A DNA stretch of 64,000 nt from Limimaricola sp. GTDB taxonomy: Bacteria; Pseudomonadota; Alphaproteobacteria; Rhodobacterales; Rhodobacteraceae. The notes under the pieces are model-generated. The model saw only the letters and a list, made by a program, of their open reading frames with translations. It was not told the DNA's origin and ran no database searches. The stretch is from contig NZ_WGLM01000002.1 in NCBI RefSeq assembly GCF_016125575.1, forward strand, positions 558,001-622,000. Reading direction: 5' to 3'. Below, piece by piece: positions 28,596 through 39,393 of the stretch. Numbering within the stretch: position 1 is the stretch's first letter; the number at the start of each line of letters is the position of its first letter. Made by a program: the position numbers and the translations under genes.

Positions 28596-29783
28596 ATGAT
28601 CCTGACCCATGCCACGCTAGCCACCATGACCGGGCCCGCGCCCTACGGGCTGGTGCGCGACGGGGCCGTGGTGGTGGATGAGGGGCGCATCGCCTGGGCC
28701 GGGCCGATGGCGCAACTGCCGGCCGCCTCGGGCGAAGTAGTGGATTGCGGCGGGCGGTTGCTGACGCCCGCGCTGATCGATTGCCACACCCATGTCGTCT
28801 TTGCCGGCGACCGCGCGGCCGAGTTCGAGATGCGGCTGAATGGGGCCAGCTACGCCGATGTGGCGCGCGCCGGCGGCGGCATCCTGTCAACCGTGCGCGC
28901 GACGCGGGCGGCGGACGAGGCGGCGTTGCTGGCCGCCGCCCTGCCGCGCGTCGATGCGCTGATCGCCGAGGGCGTGGCGGTGATCGAGATCAAGTCGGGC
29001 TATGGCCTTGATACCGAGACCGAGCTGCGGATGCTGCGCGTCGCGCGCCGGATCGGGCTGGTGCGTCCGGTGCGGGTGGTGACCAGCTTTCTTGGCGCCC
29101 ACGCCGTGCCCCCTGAATTCGCGGGCCGGGCGGGCGATTACCTGTCGGAGGTTTGCCTTCCCACCCTACGCGCGGCCCATGCCGGGGGGCTGGTCGACGC
29201 GGTGGACGGGTTTTGCGAGGGCATCGCCTTTGGCGTGGACGAGATCGCGCAAGTGTTTGCCGTGGCCCGAGAATTGGGATTGCCGGTCAAGCTGCATGCC
29301 GAGCAGCTGACACAGAGCGGTGGTACCGCGCTGGCCGCGCAGGCGGGCGCGCTGTCGGCCGATCACGTCGAATATGCCACCGCCGGGGATGCCGCGATGA
29401 TGGCGGCCGCCGGCACGGTGGCGGTGCTGTTGCCGGGCGCCTTCTACACCTTGCGCGAAACGCAGGCGCCCCCCGTGGCCGCCTTTCGCGCGGCGGGCGT
29501 GCCGATGGCGCTGGCGACCGATTGCAACCCCGGCTCTTCGCCCATGACATCGCTTCTGCTGGCGATGAACATGGGCTGCACGCTGTTCCGCCTGACGCCC
29601 GAAGAGGCGCTGGCAGGCGTGACGCGCCACGCCGCCCGCGCGCTGGGCCTGACCGATTGTGGGCGAATCGCGCCGGGATTGCGCGCCGATCTCTGCCTGT
29701 GGGACGCCGAGCATCCTGCGGAACTGGCCTATCGCATCGGCTTCAACCCGCTTTCACGGCGCATGATCGGAGGTGCCCTGTGA
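28596..29783 (+). CDS. hutI: Imidazolonepropionase
   Basis: This 395-residue amidohydrolase opens 4-imidazolone-5-propanoate to N-formimidoyl-L-glutamate. The metal motif is [12 protein letters not shown], the substrate region [17 protein letters not shown], a metal histidine lies in [12 protein letters not shown], and [22 protein letters not shown] is the family signature with the catalytic Asp. Its stop overlaps the hutH GTG start. It is the first gene of the plus-strand hutIHGU operon. Confidence 0.96.
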   Translation: MILTHATLATMTGPAPYGLVRDGAVVVDEGRIAWAGPMAQLPAASGEVVDCGGRLLTPALIDCHTHVVFAGDRAAEFEMRLNGASYADVARAGGGILSTVRATRAADEAALLAAALPRVDALIAEGVAVIEIKSGYGLDTETELRMLRVARRIGLVRPVRVVTSFLGAHAVPPEFAGRAGDYLSEVCLPTLRAAHAGGLVDAVDGFCEGIAFGVDEIAQVFAVARELGLPVKLHAEQLTQSGGTALAAQAGALSADHVEYATAGDAAMMAAAGTVAVLLPGAFYTLRETQAPPVAAFRAAGVPMALATDCNPGSSPMTSLLLAMNMGCTLFRLTPEEALAGVTRHAARALGLTDCGRIAPGLRADLCLWDAEHPAELAYRIGFNPLSRRMIGGAL

Positions 29784-31291
29784 CGCTGACCCTGACCCCC
29801 GGCGCGGCGACGCTGGTCGATCTTGAAACCCTGTGGCGCAGGGGCGTGGCGGCGCGGCTGGACCCTGCGGCGCGGGCGGGCGTCACGGCGGCCGCTGCGC
29901 TGGTGGCTCAGGCGGCGGCGGGCGAGGCGGCGGTTTACGGGGTCAATACCGGGTTCGGCAAGCTGGCCTCGGTCAAGATCGCGGCAAAGGACACCGCGAC
30001 GTTGCAGCGCAACCTGATCCTGTCGCATTGCTGTGGCGTGGGCGAGGCGCTGGAAGAAAACACCACCCGTCTGATGATGGCGTTGAAGCTGTTGTCGCTG
30101 GGCCGGGGCGCCTCGGGCGTGCGCTGGGAGTTGATCGCGCTGATCGAGGGGATGCTGGCCGCGGGGGTGACGCCGATGATCCCGGTTCAGGGATCGGTCG
30201 GGGCTTCCGGTGATCTTGCCCCGCTGGCGCACATGGCCGCGGTGATGATCGGCGCGGGCGAGGCGCGGGTGGATGGCCGCGTGATGCCGGGCGGCGAGGC
30301 GCTGGCGCAGGCCGGGCTGACCCCCGTGGTGCTGGGCGCGAAAGAGGGGCTGGCGCTGATCAACGGCACGCAGTTTTCCACCGCCTGTGCGCTGGCCGGC
30401 CTTTTCGCCGCCTGCCGCGCGGCCCAAGCGGCGGTGATCGTCAGTGCGCTGTCAACGGATGCGATCATGGGATCGACCGCGCCGCTGGAACCCGCGATCC
30501 ACACCTTGCGCGGCCATCCGGGGCAGATCGCCGTCGCCGCGCGGATGCGCGAGCTGATGGCTGGATCGGAGATTCGCGAAAGCCATCGCGCCGGCGACAC
30601 GCGCGTGCAGGATCCCTACTGCATCCGCTGCCAGCCTCAGGTAACCGGGGCCGCGATGGACGTTTTGTCGTTTGCAGCCAATACACTGGAGATTGAAGCG
30701 AATGCAGTCACCGACAACCCGCTGGTGCTGGTGGACGAGGGTCTGATCGTCTCGGGCGGAAATTTCCATGCCGAGCCGGTGGCCTTCGCCGCCGACCAGA
30801 TCGCCATCGCCGTGGCCGAGATCGGGGCCATCGCGCAGCGCCGTGTCGCGCTGATGGTGGACCCGACGCTGAACCACGACCTGCCGCCGTTCCTCACGCC
30901 CGATCCCGGCCTGAACTCCGGCCTGATGATCGCTGAGGTCACGACGGCGGCGCTGATGAGCGAGAACAAGCACCTCGCCAACCCCTGTTCGACCGACAGC
31001 ACGCCGACCTCCGCCAATCAGGAGGACCATGTCAGCATGGCCGCCCACGGCGCGCGGCGGCTGAAGCGGATGGTCCAGAACCTCGAGGTGATCCTTGGGG
31101 TCGAGATGATCTGCGCCGCGCAAGGTATTGATTTTCGCGCGCCCTTGCAGACCAGCCCGGCACTGCGGCGGGCCATGACGGCGATCCGTGCCCGGGTGCC
31201 CGCCATCGCGCAGGACCGGGCACTTGCCGCCGACATGACGGCGGCGGCCGACCTTGTGCGCGCCGGCACGCTGGCCGAGGCGGTGGCATGA
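29780..31291 (+). CDS. hutH: Histidine ammonia-lyase
   Basis: This 503-residue lyase removes ammonia from L-histidine to form urocanate. The autocatalytic MIO group arises from Ala142-Ser143-Gly144 in [15 protein letters not shown]. Other landmarks are [19 protein letters not shown] and the DNPLV segment. The start is a GTG overlapping the hutI stop with SD cggagg upstream. The long frame continuing back to 29153 lies inside hutI and is not real. The stop overlaps hutG. Confidence 0.96.
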   Translation: MTLTLTPGAATLVDLETLWRRGVAARLDPAARAGVTAAAALVAQAAAGEAAVYGVNTGFGKLASVKIAAKDTATLQRNLILSHCCGVGEALEENTTRLMMALKLLSLGRGASGVRWELIALIEGMLAAGVTPMIPVQGSVGASGDLAPLAHMAAVMIGAGEARVDGRVMPGGEALAQAGLTPVVLGAKEGLALINGTQFSTACALAGLFAACRAAQAAVIVSALSTDAIMGSTAPLEPAIHTLRGHPGQIAVAARMRELMAGSEIRESHRAGDTRVQDPYCIRCQPQVTGAAMDVLSFAANTLEIEANAVTDNPLVLVDEGLIVSGGNFHAEPVAFAADQIAIAVAEIGAIAQRRVALMVDPTLNHDLPPFLTPDPGLNSGLMIAEVTTAALMSENKHLANPCSTDSTPTSANQEDHVSMAAHGARRLKRMVQNLEVILGVEMICAAQGIDFRAPLQTSPALRRAMTAIRARVPAIAQDRALAADMTAAADLVRAGTLAEAVA

Positions 31292-32085
31292 CCGCGCCGG
31301 TCGAGGTGATCCGCGGCGACGGGCCGCTGGTGCTGGGCATGCCCCATACCGGGACGTATCTGCCGCCCGAGATCGCCGCGCAGCTGAACGCGCGGGGCCG
31401 CGGCCTTGATGACACCGATTGGCATATCGAACGTCTTTACAATGACTTGGTCCCCGATGTTACAATCGTCGGGGCCACGTTCCACCGCTACGTGATCGAC
31501 GCCAACCGCGACCCGTCCGGCGCCAGCCTCTATCCCGGCCAGAACACCACCGGCCTTGTTCCGCTGACCGATTTCGACGGCAACCCGATCTGGGATATAC
31601 CCCCGACCGAGGCCGACACCGCCGCACGGCTCGCCGCCTTCCACGCGCCCTATCACGCCGCGCTGGAGGCCGAGATGGCGCGCGTCCAGGCCAGCCACGG
31701 CGTGGCGATCCTTTACGATTGCCATTCGATCCGCGCGCGCATCCCGTTTCTCTTCGACGGCACCTTGCCCGACCTGAACATCGGCACCAATTCGGGTGCC
31801 TCCTGCGCGCCCGAGGTCGCGGCGGCGATCATGGAAATTGCCGCCAAGGCAGAAGGTTACACGGCAATCCTCAACGGCCGCTTCAAGGGCGGCTGGACCA
31901 CGCGCCATTATGGCCGTCCCGCTGCGGGCTGGCATGCGGTGCAGATGGAACTGGCCCAGTCGGCCTATCTGTCCGCCGAAGCCGCGCCCTGGGCCTATGA
32001 CCCGGCCCGCGCCGACCGGCTGCGCCCGGTGCTGGCGCGCATCCTTTCCCGCCTGGCCGAGATGGCCCCCAATTTGCGAGGCTGA
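31288..32085 (+). CDS. hutG: N-formylglutamate deformylase
   Basis: This 265-residue hydrolase of the N-formylglutamate amidohydrolase family releases formate and L-glutamate. Visible: [46 protein letters not shown] and [16 protein letters not shown] with putative metal His residues. ATGA overlap with hutH; two bases separate it from hutU. With HutF it makes the terminal pair of the formylglutamate branch. Confidence 0.94.
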   Translation: MTAPVEVIRGDGPLVLGMPHTGTYLPPEIAAQLNARGRGLDDTDWHIERLYNDLVPDVTIVGATFHRYVIDANRDPSGASLYPGQNTTGLVPLTDFDGNPIWDIPPTEADTAARLAAFHAPYHAALEAEMARVQASHGVAILYDCHSIRARIPFLFDGTLPDLNIGTNSGASCAPEVAAAIMEIAAKAEGYTAILNGRFKGGWTTRHYGRPAAGWHAVQMELAQSAYLSAEAAPWAYDPARADRLRPVLARILSRLAEMAPNLRG

Positions 32086-32087
32086 CC

Positions 32088-33767
32088 ATGACCAATCCCC
32101 GCCACAACCTGCGCGACATCTTCCCGCCCACCGGCACCGAGATCAGCGCCAAAAGCTGGCAGACCGAGGCCGCGCTTCGGATGCTCATGAACAACCTGCA
32201 TCCCGACGTGGCCGAAAACCCGCACGAACTGGTCGTTTACGGCGGCATCGGCCGCGCCGCCCGCACCTGGGAGGATTTCGATCGCATCTGCGCCGCGCTG
32301 CGCGATCTGGAAGAGGACGAGACCCTGCTGGTGCAATCGGGCAAGCCGGTGGGCATCTTCCGCACCCATGCCGACGCCCCCCGCGTGCTGATTGCCAATT
32401 CCAACCTCGTGCCGCACTGGGCCACGTGGGAGCATTTCAACGCGCTCGATCGCAAGGGGCTGATGATGTACGGCCAGATGACGGCCGGGTCATGGATCTA
32501 CATCGGCACGCAGGGCATCGTGCAAGGCACCTACGAAACCTTCGCCGAGGCCGGGCGCCAGCATTACGACGGCAACCTGACCGGTCGCTGGATCCTCACC
32601 GGGGGCCTGGGCGGCATGGGCGGCGCGCAGCCGCTGGCCGCGGTCATGGCCGGGGCCTGCTGCCTGGCGGTCGAGGTCGATGAGACGCGGATCGATTTCC
32701 GCATCCGCACCCGCTACCTCGACGCCAAGGCGCGCACGCTGGACGAGGCGCTGGCGATGATCGCGGACTGGACCGCGCGGGGCGAGGCGAAATCGGTGGG
32801 CCTTCTGGGCAACGCCGCCGAGGTTTTCCCCGAACTGGTGGCCCGGATGCGCGCGGGCGGCCCGCGCCCCGACATCGTGACCGACCAGACCTCGGCGCAT
32901 GACCCGCTGCACGGCTATTGCCCCGCCGGCTGGTCGGTCGCCGGCTGGCGCGCGCGGCAAGAGAGCGACCCACAGGCGGTGGAACACGCCGCGCGGGCCA
33001 GCATGAAGGCCCATGTCGCCGCGATGGTGGAGTTCTGGAACGCGGGCGTGCCCACGCTCGATTACGGCAACAACATCCGGCAGGTGGCGCAGGACGAAGG
33101 GCTGAAGAACGCCTTTGCCTTCCCCGGCTTCGTGCCGGCCTACATCCGCCCGCTGTTCTGCCGCGGCATCGGGCCGTTCCGCTGGTGCGCGCTGTCGGGC
33201 GATCCGGCCGACATCCACGCGACCGATGCCGCGATGAAGCGGCTCTTCCCTGACAACACCCACCTGCACCGCTGGCTCGACATGGCGGCCGAACGCATCG
33301 CCTTTCAGGGTCTGCCCGCCCGGATCTGCTGGATCGGCCTCGGCGACCGTCACCGCGCCGGCCTGATGTTCAACGAGATGGTGGCGTCGGGCGAACTCAA
33401 GGCCCCCATCGTGATCGGCCGCGACCACCTTGATTCCGGCTCGGTCGCCAGCCCCAACCGCGAGACCGAGGCGATGGCCGATGGCTCGGACGCGGTCAGC
33501 GACTGGCCGCTTCTCAACGCACTTCTCAACACCGCCAGCGGCGCCACCTGGGTCAGCCTGCACCACGGCGGCGGCGTCGGCATGGGCTTCTCGCAGCATG
33601 CCGGCATGGTCATCGTCGCCGATGGCACGCCCGAGGCCGCGCGGCGCCTCGAACGGGTCCTCTGGAACGATCCGGCCACCGGCGTGATGCGCCACGCCGA
33701 TGCGGGCTACCAGATTGCCCGCGACTGCGCCAAGGACCACGGGCTGCGCCTGCCCGGCATCCTCTAA
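32088..33767 (+). CDS. hutU: Urocanate hydratase
   Basis: This 559-residue NAD-dependent enzyme hydrates urocanate to imidazolonepropionate. The family landmarks are [57 protein letters not shown], the Rossmann-like NAD stretch, YGNNIRQVA and GDRHRAGL. The catalytic Cys region is [16 protein letters not shown]. It is the last gene of hutIHGU and is followed by a GC-rich repeat with a stem-loop. Confidence 0.97.
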   Translation: MTNPRHNLRDIFPPTGTEISAKSWQTEAALRMLMNNLHPDVAENPHELVVYGGIGRAARTWEDFDRICAALRDLEEDETLLVQSGKPVGIFRTHADAPRVLIANSNLVPHWATWEHFNALDRKGLMMYGQMTAGSWIYIGTQGIVQGTYETFAEAGRQHYDGNLTGRWILTGGLGGMGGAQPLAAVMAGACCLAVEVDETRIDFRIRTRYLDAKARTLDEALAMIADWTARGEAKSVGLLGNAAEVFPELVARMRAGGPRPDIVTDQTSAHDPLHGYCPAGWSVAGWRARQESDPQAVEHAARASMKAHVAAMVEFWNAGVPTLDYGNNIRQVAQDEGLKNAFAFPGFVPAYIRPLFCRGIGPFRWCALSGDPADIHATDAAMKRLFPDNTHLHRWLDMAAERIAFQGLPARICWIGLGDRHRAGLMFNEMVASGELKAPIVIGRDHLDSGSVASPNRETEAMADGSDAVSDWPLLNALLNTASGATWVSLHHGGGVGMGFSQHAGMVIVADGTPEAARRLERVLWNDPATGVMRHADAGYQIARDCAKDHGLRLPGIL

Positions 33768-33770
33768 GCC

Positions 33771-33836
33771 CTTCTTCTGGCCCCAAATACTCTCGGGGGG
33801 AGGCCCGGAACGGGCCCGGGGGGCAGACAGCCCCCC
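33771..33836 (+). repeat. Intergenic repeat module, copy A
   Basis: The 5' core begins cttcttctggccccaaatac and runs to 33804. After a 13-base spacer comes a perfect stem-loop (gggggg-c-agaca-g-cccccc, 33818-33836). Copy B near 47690 has the identical core and identical hairpin. The position after hutU suggests a terminator or retroregulatory element; there is no T-run after the stem. Confidence 0.7.
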
Positions 33837-33932
33837 GCCACCGCCGGCGACAGCCGGCCATCGCCGGTGCCTGCGGGGGCTGGACCTCGCCGCGGCTTTG
33901 GCTTCTCCTGCGCCCAGACCGGAGGACGCCGC

Positions 33933-35630
33933 ATGGATCAGCTTGAAACCCGCATCGCCCAGGGCCGCGGTGACCTGCCGGCAGATCTTGTCCTGCGGGG
34001 CGGGCAGGTCGTTGACGTGGTCACGGGCGACCTGATCCCCGGCGACGTGGCGATCTGCGGCGACTTGATCGTCGGCATCGGCGCCAGCTACGAGGGCACG
34101 GAGATCGTCGATGTCACCGGCCTCACGCTGGTGCCCGGTTTCATCGACACGCACCTGCACATCGAATCCTCGCTGATCACGCCCTTCGAGTTTGACCGAT
34201 GCGTCACCCCGCGCGGCATCACCACCGCGATCTGCGATCCGCACGAGATTGCCAACGTGCTGGGCGTGCCCGGCATCCGCTATTTCCTCGACGCCGCGCC
34301 GCACCTGCTGATGGACCTGCGGGTCAACCTTTCTTCCTGCGTGCCCTCGACGCAGATGGAAACGGCAGGCGCCGAAATCCTTGCCGCCGACCTTGTGCCG
34401 CTGATGGACCATCCGCAGGTCATCGGGCTGGCCGAGTTCATGAATTACCCCGGCGTGATCCACCGCGAAGGGCAGGCGATGGACAAGTTGCGCGCCTTTG
34501 CCGGGCGCCACATCGATGGCCACGCGCCGATGCTGTCGGGCCGCGACCTGAACGCCTATCTCGCCGCCGGCATCCGGACCGAGCACGAGGCGACGACCGC
34601 GGCGGAGGCGCGCGAGAAGCTGCAGAAGGGCATGCGCGTGCTGATCCGCGAAGGCTCGGTCAGCAAGGACCTTGATGCGCTGCTGCCACTGCTTACCGAG
34701 GCCACCAGCGCCTACCTGTGTTTGTGCACAGACGACCGCAATCCGCTCGATATCGGCGAGCATGGCCATCTGGACTACATGATCCGCCATGCCATCGCCT
34801 GCGGGGTCAGCCCGCTGGCCGCCTACCGCGCGGCCAGCCTCAGCGCGGCCGAGGCGTTCGGGCTGAAGGACCGCGGCCAGATCGCGCCGGGGCGGCGGGC
34901 CGATATCGTGGCGGTGGGCAGCCTTGCGGCCTGCGACGCGCGCATGGTCTGGGCTGGGGGGCAGCGGGTGGATGACGCGGCCTTTGCCGCGCGCGAGACG
35001 ATCGCGCCGATCGGGCGCAACTCGGTCCGGGCGCCGCGGGTGGCGGCCGCGCATTTTCGCACCGCCTCGAACCGGGTGGCGACAGACGTGATCGGCGTCA
35101 TCCCCGGCAAGATCATCACCGAGCATCTGCACGAGGAGATCCCCGTCATCGACGGCGACAAGCGGCCCGATCCCGCGCGCGACCTCGTCCGCATCACGGT
35201 GATCGAACGGCACGGCAAGAACGGCAACATCGCCAACGGCTTTGTCCGTGGCTTTGGCTTGAGGCGCGGGGCCATCGCCTCGACCGTCTGCCATGACCAC
35301 CACAACATCGCCGTGGTGGGGCTGGATTACGCCGACATGGCGCTGGCCGCCAACCGCCTGTCCGAGATCGAGGGCGGGTTCGTGGTGACCGAAGGCGGCC
35401 GCGTGCTGGCCGAACTGGCGCTGCCGGTGGCTGGCCTGATGAGCCTGATGAGCTTCGAGGAGGTGCGCGCGGCGCTCGTCGCCCTGCGTGCCGCCGCACG
35501 CGATCTTGGCGTGACGCTGGAGGAGCCGTTCCTGCAGCTGGCTTTCCTGGCCCTGCCGGTGATCCCGATGCTCAAGATCACCGACCGCGGGCTGGTCGAT
35601 GTCCTGAAGTTCGAGATCATTCCGGGCTGA
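33933..35630 (+). CDS. ade: Adenine deaminase
   Basis: This 565-residue amidohydrolase of the bacterial adenine deaminase type turns adenine into hypoxanthine and ammonia. The metal motif is [16 protein letters not shown], the glutamate region is [11 protein letters not shown], the later metal histidine is in [12 protein letters not shown], the catalytic Asp stretch is [11 protein letters not shown], and the C-terminal [12 protein letters not shown] region is typical. An SD ggagga stands seven bases before the chosen ATG. It stands alone between the hut operon and a convergent SulP gene. Confidence 0.95.
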   Translation: MDQLETRIAQGRGDLPADLVLRGGQVVDVVTGDLIPGDVAICGDLIVGIGASYEGTEIVDVTGLTLVPGFIDTHLHIESSLITPFEFDRCVTPRGITTAICDPHEIANVLGVPGIRYFLDAAPHLLMDLRVNLSSCVPSTQMETAGAEILAADLVPLMDHPQVIGLAEFMNYPGVIHREGQAMDKLRAFAGRHIDGHAPMLSGRDLNAYLAAGIRTEHEATTAAEAREKLQKGMRVLIREGSVSKDLDALLPLLTEATSAYLCLCTDDRNPLDIGEHGHLDYMIRHAIACGVSPLAAYRAASLSAAEAFGLKDRGQIAPGRRADIVAVGSLAACDARMVWAGGQRVDDAAFAARETIAPIGRNSVRAPRVAAAHFRTASNRVATDVIGVIPGKIITEHLHEEIPVIDGDKRPDPARDLVRITVIERHGKNGNIANGFVRGFGLRRGAIASTVCHDHHNIAVVGLDYADMALAANRLSEIEGGFVVTEGGRVLAELALPVAGLMSLMSFEEVRAALVALRAAARDLGVTLEEPFLQLAFLALPVIPMLKITDRGLVDVLKFEIIPG

Positions 35631-35645
35631 AACCGGCGCAGGGGG

Positions 35646-37397
35646 CTATTCCGCTGCCTGCGCCTGCGCCGCGCGCACCAGCAGGGGAGCAAGCGCCCGC
35701 ACCGCGTCATACTGGCTGAGAAACACCTCGCCCGTCAGGTCGCGCAGCAGGTGCGTGCCCTTGAGCCGGTCCATCACCGGCCCCTTCACCTCCGAGAGGT
35801 GGAACCGCAGCCCCATCTCGTGCAGGCGGCCGTTGATCGCCTCGAGGCTTTCCAGCGCGCTCAGGTCGATCTCGTTGATGGCCGAACACATCAGCACCAC
35901 GTCGCGGATGCGCGGGTCGGCCTGCACGCGGTCGGCGATCAGGTCCTCCAGGAAGCGGGCATTGGCGAAATAGAGGCTTTCATCGACGCGCAGCGACAGC
36001 AGGCTGGGCTGGGTCAGGACGTCGTAGCGTTTGACGTTGCGGAAATGCTGGGTGCCGGGCAGTAGGCCCACCTCGGCCACGTGGGGGCGCGAGGTCTTGT
36101 AGAGGTAAAGCAGCACCGACAGTGCCACGCCCGCGGTCACGCCCGCCGAGACGCCCATTGTCAGGGTCAGCAAAATCGTGGCGGTGACGGCGGCGAAATC
36201 GGCCCGGGAATAGGACCAGGCGCGCTTGAGGATGCCGAAATCGACAAGGCTGAGAACGGCCACGATGATGGTGGCGGCCAGCGTCGCCTTGGGCAGGTCG
36301 TGGATGTAGGGCGTCAGCGCCAGCGCCGCGATGGCAAGGCCGATGGCGGTAAAGGCACCCGCAGCGGGCGTTTCGGCCCCCGCATCGTAATTGACGACCG
36401 AGCGGGAAAAGCCGCCCGTCACCGGGTAGCCGCCGGTAAAGGCCGCGCCGATATTGGCCGCGCCCAGCCCGATCAGTTCCTGGTCCGAGATCACCCGCTG
36501 GCGCTTCTTGGCGGCAAGCGTTTGCGCCACCGAGATCGATTCGACGAAACCGATGATCGAGATCAGCACCGCGGGCAGCGCCAGTTGCGCGATGAGGTCG
36601 AGCGAGAAATTGGGCAGGGTGAAGGGCGGCAGCGCCTGCGGCACGTCGCCCACCACCTTTACCCCCAGCGCATCGAGGCCCAGCACCCAGACCGCCGCCG
36701 TGCTGACCGCGACGGCCGCCACGGGCCCGGCCTTGGTGGCGATATCGGCGCCGCGCGGGCCCATCCCGGCCTTGCGCAGCAGCGGTTTCAGCCCCTTTCT
36801 GACCCAGAACAGGAAGGCCGTCGCGCTGATCCCGATGACCAGCGTGGGGGCGTTGGCATTGCCGACATGGCCGATGATCGAGGCGACGAGGCCGGTCAGC
36901 GTCTCGCCCTCGGCCTTGATGCCCATGATGTTGCCGACCTGGCTGGCCGCGATGATCAGCCCCGAGGCGGTGATGAACCCCGCGATCACCGGGTGCGACA
37001 GGAAATTGGCGAGAAAACCCAGCCGCAGGAACCCCAGCGCCATCAGGAACAGGCCCGAAAGCAGCGCCAGCGTCAGCGCGGCGGTGGCATAATCGGCGGT
37101 GCCCACTTGCGCGACCTCGCCCACCGCGGCCGCCGTCATCAGCGAAACCACCGCGACCGGCCCCACGGCCAGCGCGCGGCTGGTGCCGAAGACGGCATAA
37201 AGCAGGATCGGCACGATCGAGGCGTAAAGCCCCGCCTCGGGCGGCAGGCCCGCCAGCAGCGCATAGGCCAGCGATTGCGGGATCAGCATGATCGTCACGA
37301 TCACCGCCGCGATCAGGTCATTGGCAAAGGCGGAGCGGTCATAGCGGCGGCCCCAGTCGAGAACGGGAAGGTAACGGGCAAGGCGGGCGGCGGTCAT
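35646..37397 (-). CDS. SulP-family anion transporter with STAS domain
   Basis: This 583-residue inner-membrane transporter has an opening tail RYLPVLDWGRRYDR, then ten or more hydrophobic helices carrying the SulP signature (MLIPQSLAYALLAGLPPEAGLYASIVP) and the ESISVAQTLAAKKRQ region. A cytoplasmic STAS domain occupies about residues 430-560 (VLMCSAINEIDLSALESLEAIN). Members carry sulfate, bicarbonate or dicarboxylates; the substrate is not evident here. The frame continuing upstream of the ATG is a shadow. Its promoter region has a strong AT-rich inverted repeat. Confidence 0.9.
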   Translation of the reverse strand: MTAARLARYLPVLDWGRRYDRSAFANDLIAAVIVTIMLIPQSLAYALLAGLPPEAGLYASIVPILLYAVFGTSRALAVGPVAVVSLMTAAAVGEVAQVGTADYATAALTLALLSGLFLMALGFLRLGFLANFLSHPVIAGFITASGLIIAASQVGNIMGIKAEGETLTGLVASIIGHVGNANAPTLVIGISATAFLFWVRKGLKPLLRKAGMGPRGADIATKAGPVAAVAVSTAAVWVLGLDALGVKVVGDVPQALPPFTLPNFSLDLIAQLALPAVLISIIGFVESISVAQTLAAKKRQRVISDQELIGLGAANIGAAFTGGYPVTGGFSRSVVNYDAGAETPAAGAFTAIGLAIAALALTPYIHDLPKATLAATIIVAVLSLVDFGILKRAWSYSRADFAAVTATILLTLTMGVSAGVTAGVALSVLLYLYKTSRPHVAEVGLLPGTQHFRNVKRYDVLTQPSLLSLRVDESLYFANARFLEDLIADRVQADPRIRDVVLMCSAINEIDLSALESLEAINGRLHEMGLRFHLSEVKGPVMDRLKGTHLLRDLTGEVFLSQYDAVRALAPLLVRAAQAQAAE

Positions 37398-37422
37398 GGC
37401 GGGAACTCTCGGGCACGGGGAT

Positions 37423-37448
37423 AATACATTATAATAATAAAATGTATT
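37423..37448. promoter_or_regulatory. AT-rich inverted repeat upstream of sulP-like gene
   Basis: A perfect inverted repeat with eight-base arms (aatacatt and aatgtatt) flanks a ten-base ataataataa centre, 26 bases upstream of the SulP start. On the minus strand TTGCAT (about 37457-37452), 16 bases and TATTAT form a possible promoter overlapping it. This is an operator candidate for an unidentified regulator. The contrast with the surrounding GC-rich DNA is sharp. Confidence 0.5.
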
Positions 37449-37535
37449 GCGAATGCAAGGCGGCGACATGCGGCGGGGCTGTGCGCGGGGCGGGGGGCGG
37501 CTATAACCGGGCAGAAGCCCCAAGCGAGGACCGAG

Positions 37536-38234
37536 ATGAGCCACTACCTTTTCCCGCCGCCCCCCGTCGCGTCGCTGCCCGTCACGGGCGAGGATGCGCT
37601 GTTCCCGGTCGCGCGGATCTTTTGCGTAGGGCGCAACTATGCCGCCCATGCCGCCGAGATGGGCAACGAGGTGGACCGCGAGGCGCCGTTCTACTTCACC
37701 AAGTCGCCGGCGGCGCTGACCCGGTCTGGCGCGGTGGTGCCCTATGCGCCCGGCACCGCGGACCTGCACCACGAGGTGGAACTGGTCGTGGCGATCGGCG
37801 CGCCGGCGTTTCGCATCTCGGCCGCCGCGGCCCCGGCGGTGGTCTGGGGCTATGCCTGCGGCCTCGACATGACACGGCGCGACCTGCAGGGGCAGGCCAA
37901 GGACAAGCGGCGGCCTTGGGACACCGGCAAGGATTTTGAACAATCCGCGGTGATCGCTGCGCTGACGCCCGCACGGGCCTGGGGCGCGCCGGATGCCCGC
38001 CCGATCCGGCTGACGGTGAACGGTGCGACGCGGCAAGAGGCCCCGCTCTCCGACATGGTCTGGTCGGTGACCGAAATCATCGCGCACCTCTCCACGCTCT
38101 ACCACCTCGGGCCGGGCGACCTGATCATGACGGGCACGCCCGCGGGTGTCGGGCCTGTCGTGGCGGGCGACCGGCTGGAGGGCACGGTCGAGGGGCTGGC
38201 GCCGGTCATCCTGACGATCGGCCCGGCCGAATAG
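37536..38234 (+). CDS. FAH-family acylpyruvate hydrolase
   Basis: This 232-residue member of the fumarylacetoacetate hydrolase family is of the short single-domain type (FAHD1/fumarylpyruvate hydrolase-like). Metal-site residues are in CVGRNYAAHAAEMG, HHEVELVVAIG and GLDMTRRDLQ, with the ending GDLIMTGTPAGVGPV. It probably cleaves an acylpyruvate such as fumarylpyruvate or decarboxylates oxaloacetate; the exact substrate is unknown. It stands alone, divergent from sulP and three bases from the convergent desaturase stop. Confidence 0.82.
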   Translation: MSHYLFPPPPVASLPVTGEDALFPVARIFCVGRNYAAHAAEMGNEVDREAPFYFTKSPAALTRSGAVVPYAPGTADLHHEVELVVAIGAPAFRISAAAAPAVVWGYACGLDMTRRDLQGQAKDKRRPWDTGKDFEQSAVIAALTPARAWGAPDARPIRLTVNGATRQEAPLSDMVWSVTEIIAHLSTLYHLGPGDLIMTGTPAGVGPVVAGDRLEGTVEGLAPVILTIGPAE

Positions 38235-38237
38235 CGG

Positions 38238-39326
38238 CTATTCCGCCGCCGCCACCGGCCGGCCGTCGAGGTGAAGCCCGTGAAACTCGGTCCGGTAGGG
38301 CCGGGCGCTGGGGGGCAGGATGCGCTGGACGAAGTAATCCTCGTTGGCCAACTGCCGCCGCAGCGCGGGCCACATCTCGCGAAACCCTGCTGCGATCGAG
38401 GGGCAGGGCGCGGGCAGGTCATGCTTGATGCGGTCGTGCAGCGCGGGCAGGCGGTGATAGGGCACCATCGGGAACATGTGGTGTTCGACGTGGTAATTCA
38501 TGTTCCAGTAGATGAACCGGCTGACCGGGTTCATGTAGACGGTGCGGCTGTTGAGCCGGTGGTCGATCACGTTGTCGGCCAGCCCGCCATGCTGCAGGAT
38601 GCCGGTCATCACGTGATGCCACGCGCCATAAAGGCGCGGCAAGCCGATGACCATGAAGGGCAAGATGCTGCCCGTCCAGAGCGCCAGCGCGGCCGTTGCG
38701 GCATAGATGCCGACCCAGATGCGCGCCACGCGGATCACCTTGGGCTGCTCGCTTTTGGGGATGAACGTGGCCTCTTCTGGGTCGAGGCGGCCGCTGGCGT
38801 TCTTCACCATCAGCACCAACCCGTCCCAGGCGCCGAAGATGCCGACGAAATTGGCGATGAGCTTGAAGAAGACGGGCGGGCGCATCAGCGCAATCTCGGG
38901 GTCGCGGCCGACGATGATGGTATCGGTGTGGTGGCGCGCATGGCTCCACCGCCAGGTGACCGGGTTGCGGATCATGCAGAAGCTGGCGACCTGGTAGACC
39001 ACGTCGTTCATCCAGCCGGTCTTGAACGCGGTGCCGTGCCCGCATTCGTGCCAGCGGCTGTCCATCGCCGAGCCGTAGAGCACGCCGTAGGCCAGCCAGA
39101 ACGTAGCTGACCACCACGACGGCCATAGTACGACGCCAAGCCCGGCAAAGACGATCATGCAGCCGAACAGACGGGCCGTGTCGCGGATCGCGGGCTGGTC
39201 GGCGCGTTGCATCAGCGCCTTCATCTCCTTGCGGGGGATGTCGGTGTGATACCACTCGGCGGCGGCAAGGCCGGTTTCGACCGCGCGGGCGGCATCGGGG
39301 CCAAGAAGGCTGTAGTTGCGGTGCAT
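38238..39326 (-). CDS. Membrane fatty acid desaturase-like di-iron oxygenase
   Basis: This 362-residue membrane protein has the three histidine boxes that hold a di-iron centre: HECGH (93-97), HARHH (129-133) and HVEHH (279-283), with hydrophobic segments at about 53-88, 153-175 and 200-232. Family members desaturate or hydroxylate acyl chains or perform O-demethylation (MocD in rhizopine use is of this type). It lies head-to-head with the LacI regulator of the inositol operon, so a role on a methylated inositol derivative is conceivable. No ferredoxin gene is adjacent. Fatty-acid desaturase remains the plain reading. Confidence 0.8.
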   Translation of the reverse strand: MHRNYSLLGPDAARAVETGLAAAEWYHTDIPRKEMKALMQRADQPAIRDTARLFGCMIVFAGLGVVLWPSWWSATFWLAYGVLYGSAMDSRWHECGHGTAFKTGWMNDVVYQVASFCMIRNPVTWRWSHARHHTDTIIVGRDPEIALMRPPVFFKLIANFVGIFGAWDGLVLMVKNASGRLDPEEATFIPKSEQPKVIRVARIWVGIYAATAALALWTGSILPFMVIGLPRLYGAWHHVMTGILQHGGLADNVIDHRLNSRTVYMNPVSRFIYWNMNYHVEHHMFPMVPYHRLPALHDRIKHDLPAPCPSIAAGFREMWPALRRQLANEDYFVQRILPPSARPYRTEFHGLHLDGRPVAAAE

Positions 39327-39393
39327 GGCGGGTTTCCCTGCTGATGGTTGCGCGCAGATTAGGGGGGATTCGCGGGATGGCGAAGAAATGCTG

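Noticed and set aside
29153-29779. N-terminal extension of hutH by 209 codons
   Set aside because: Lies inside hutI in another frame; the GTG at 29780 with SD gives the normal hutH length.
32490-35303. 937-codon open frame on the minus strand
   Set aside because: It lies antisense to hutU and ade, which have strong family motifs. Its product is rich in Arg, Gly, Ala and His without domains, the usual by-product of high G+C third positions.
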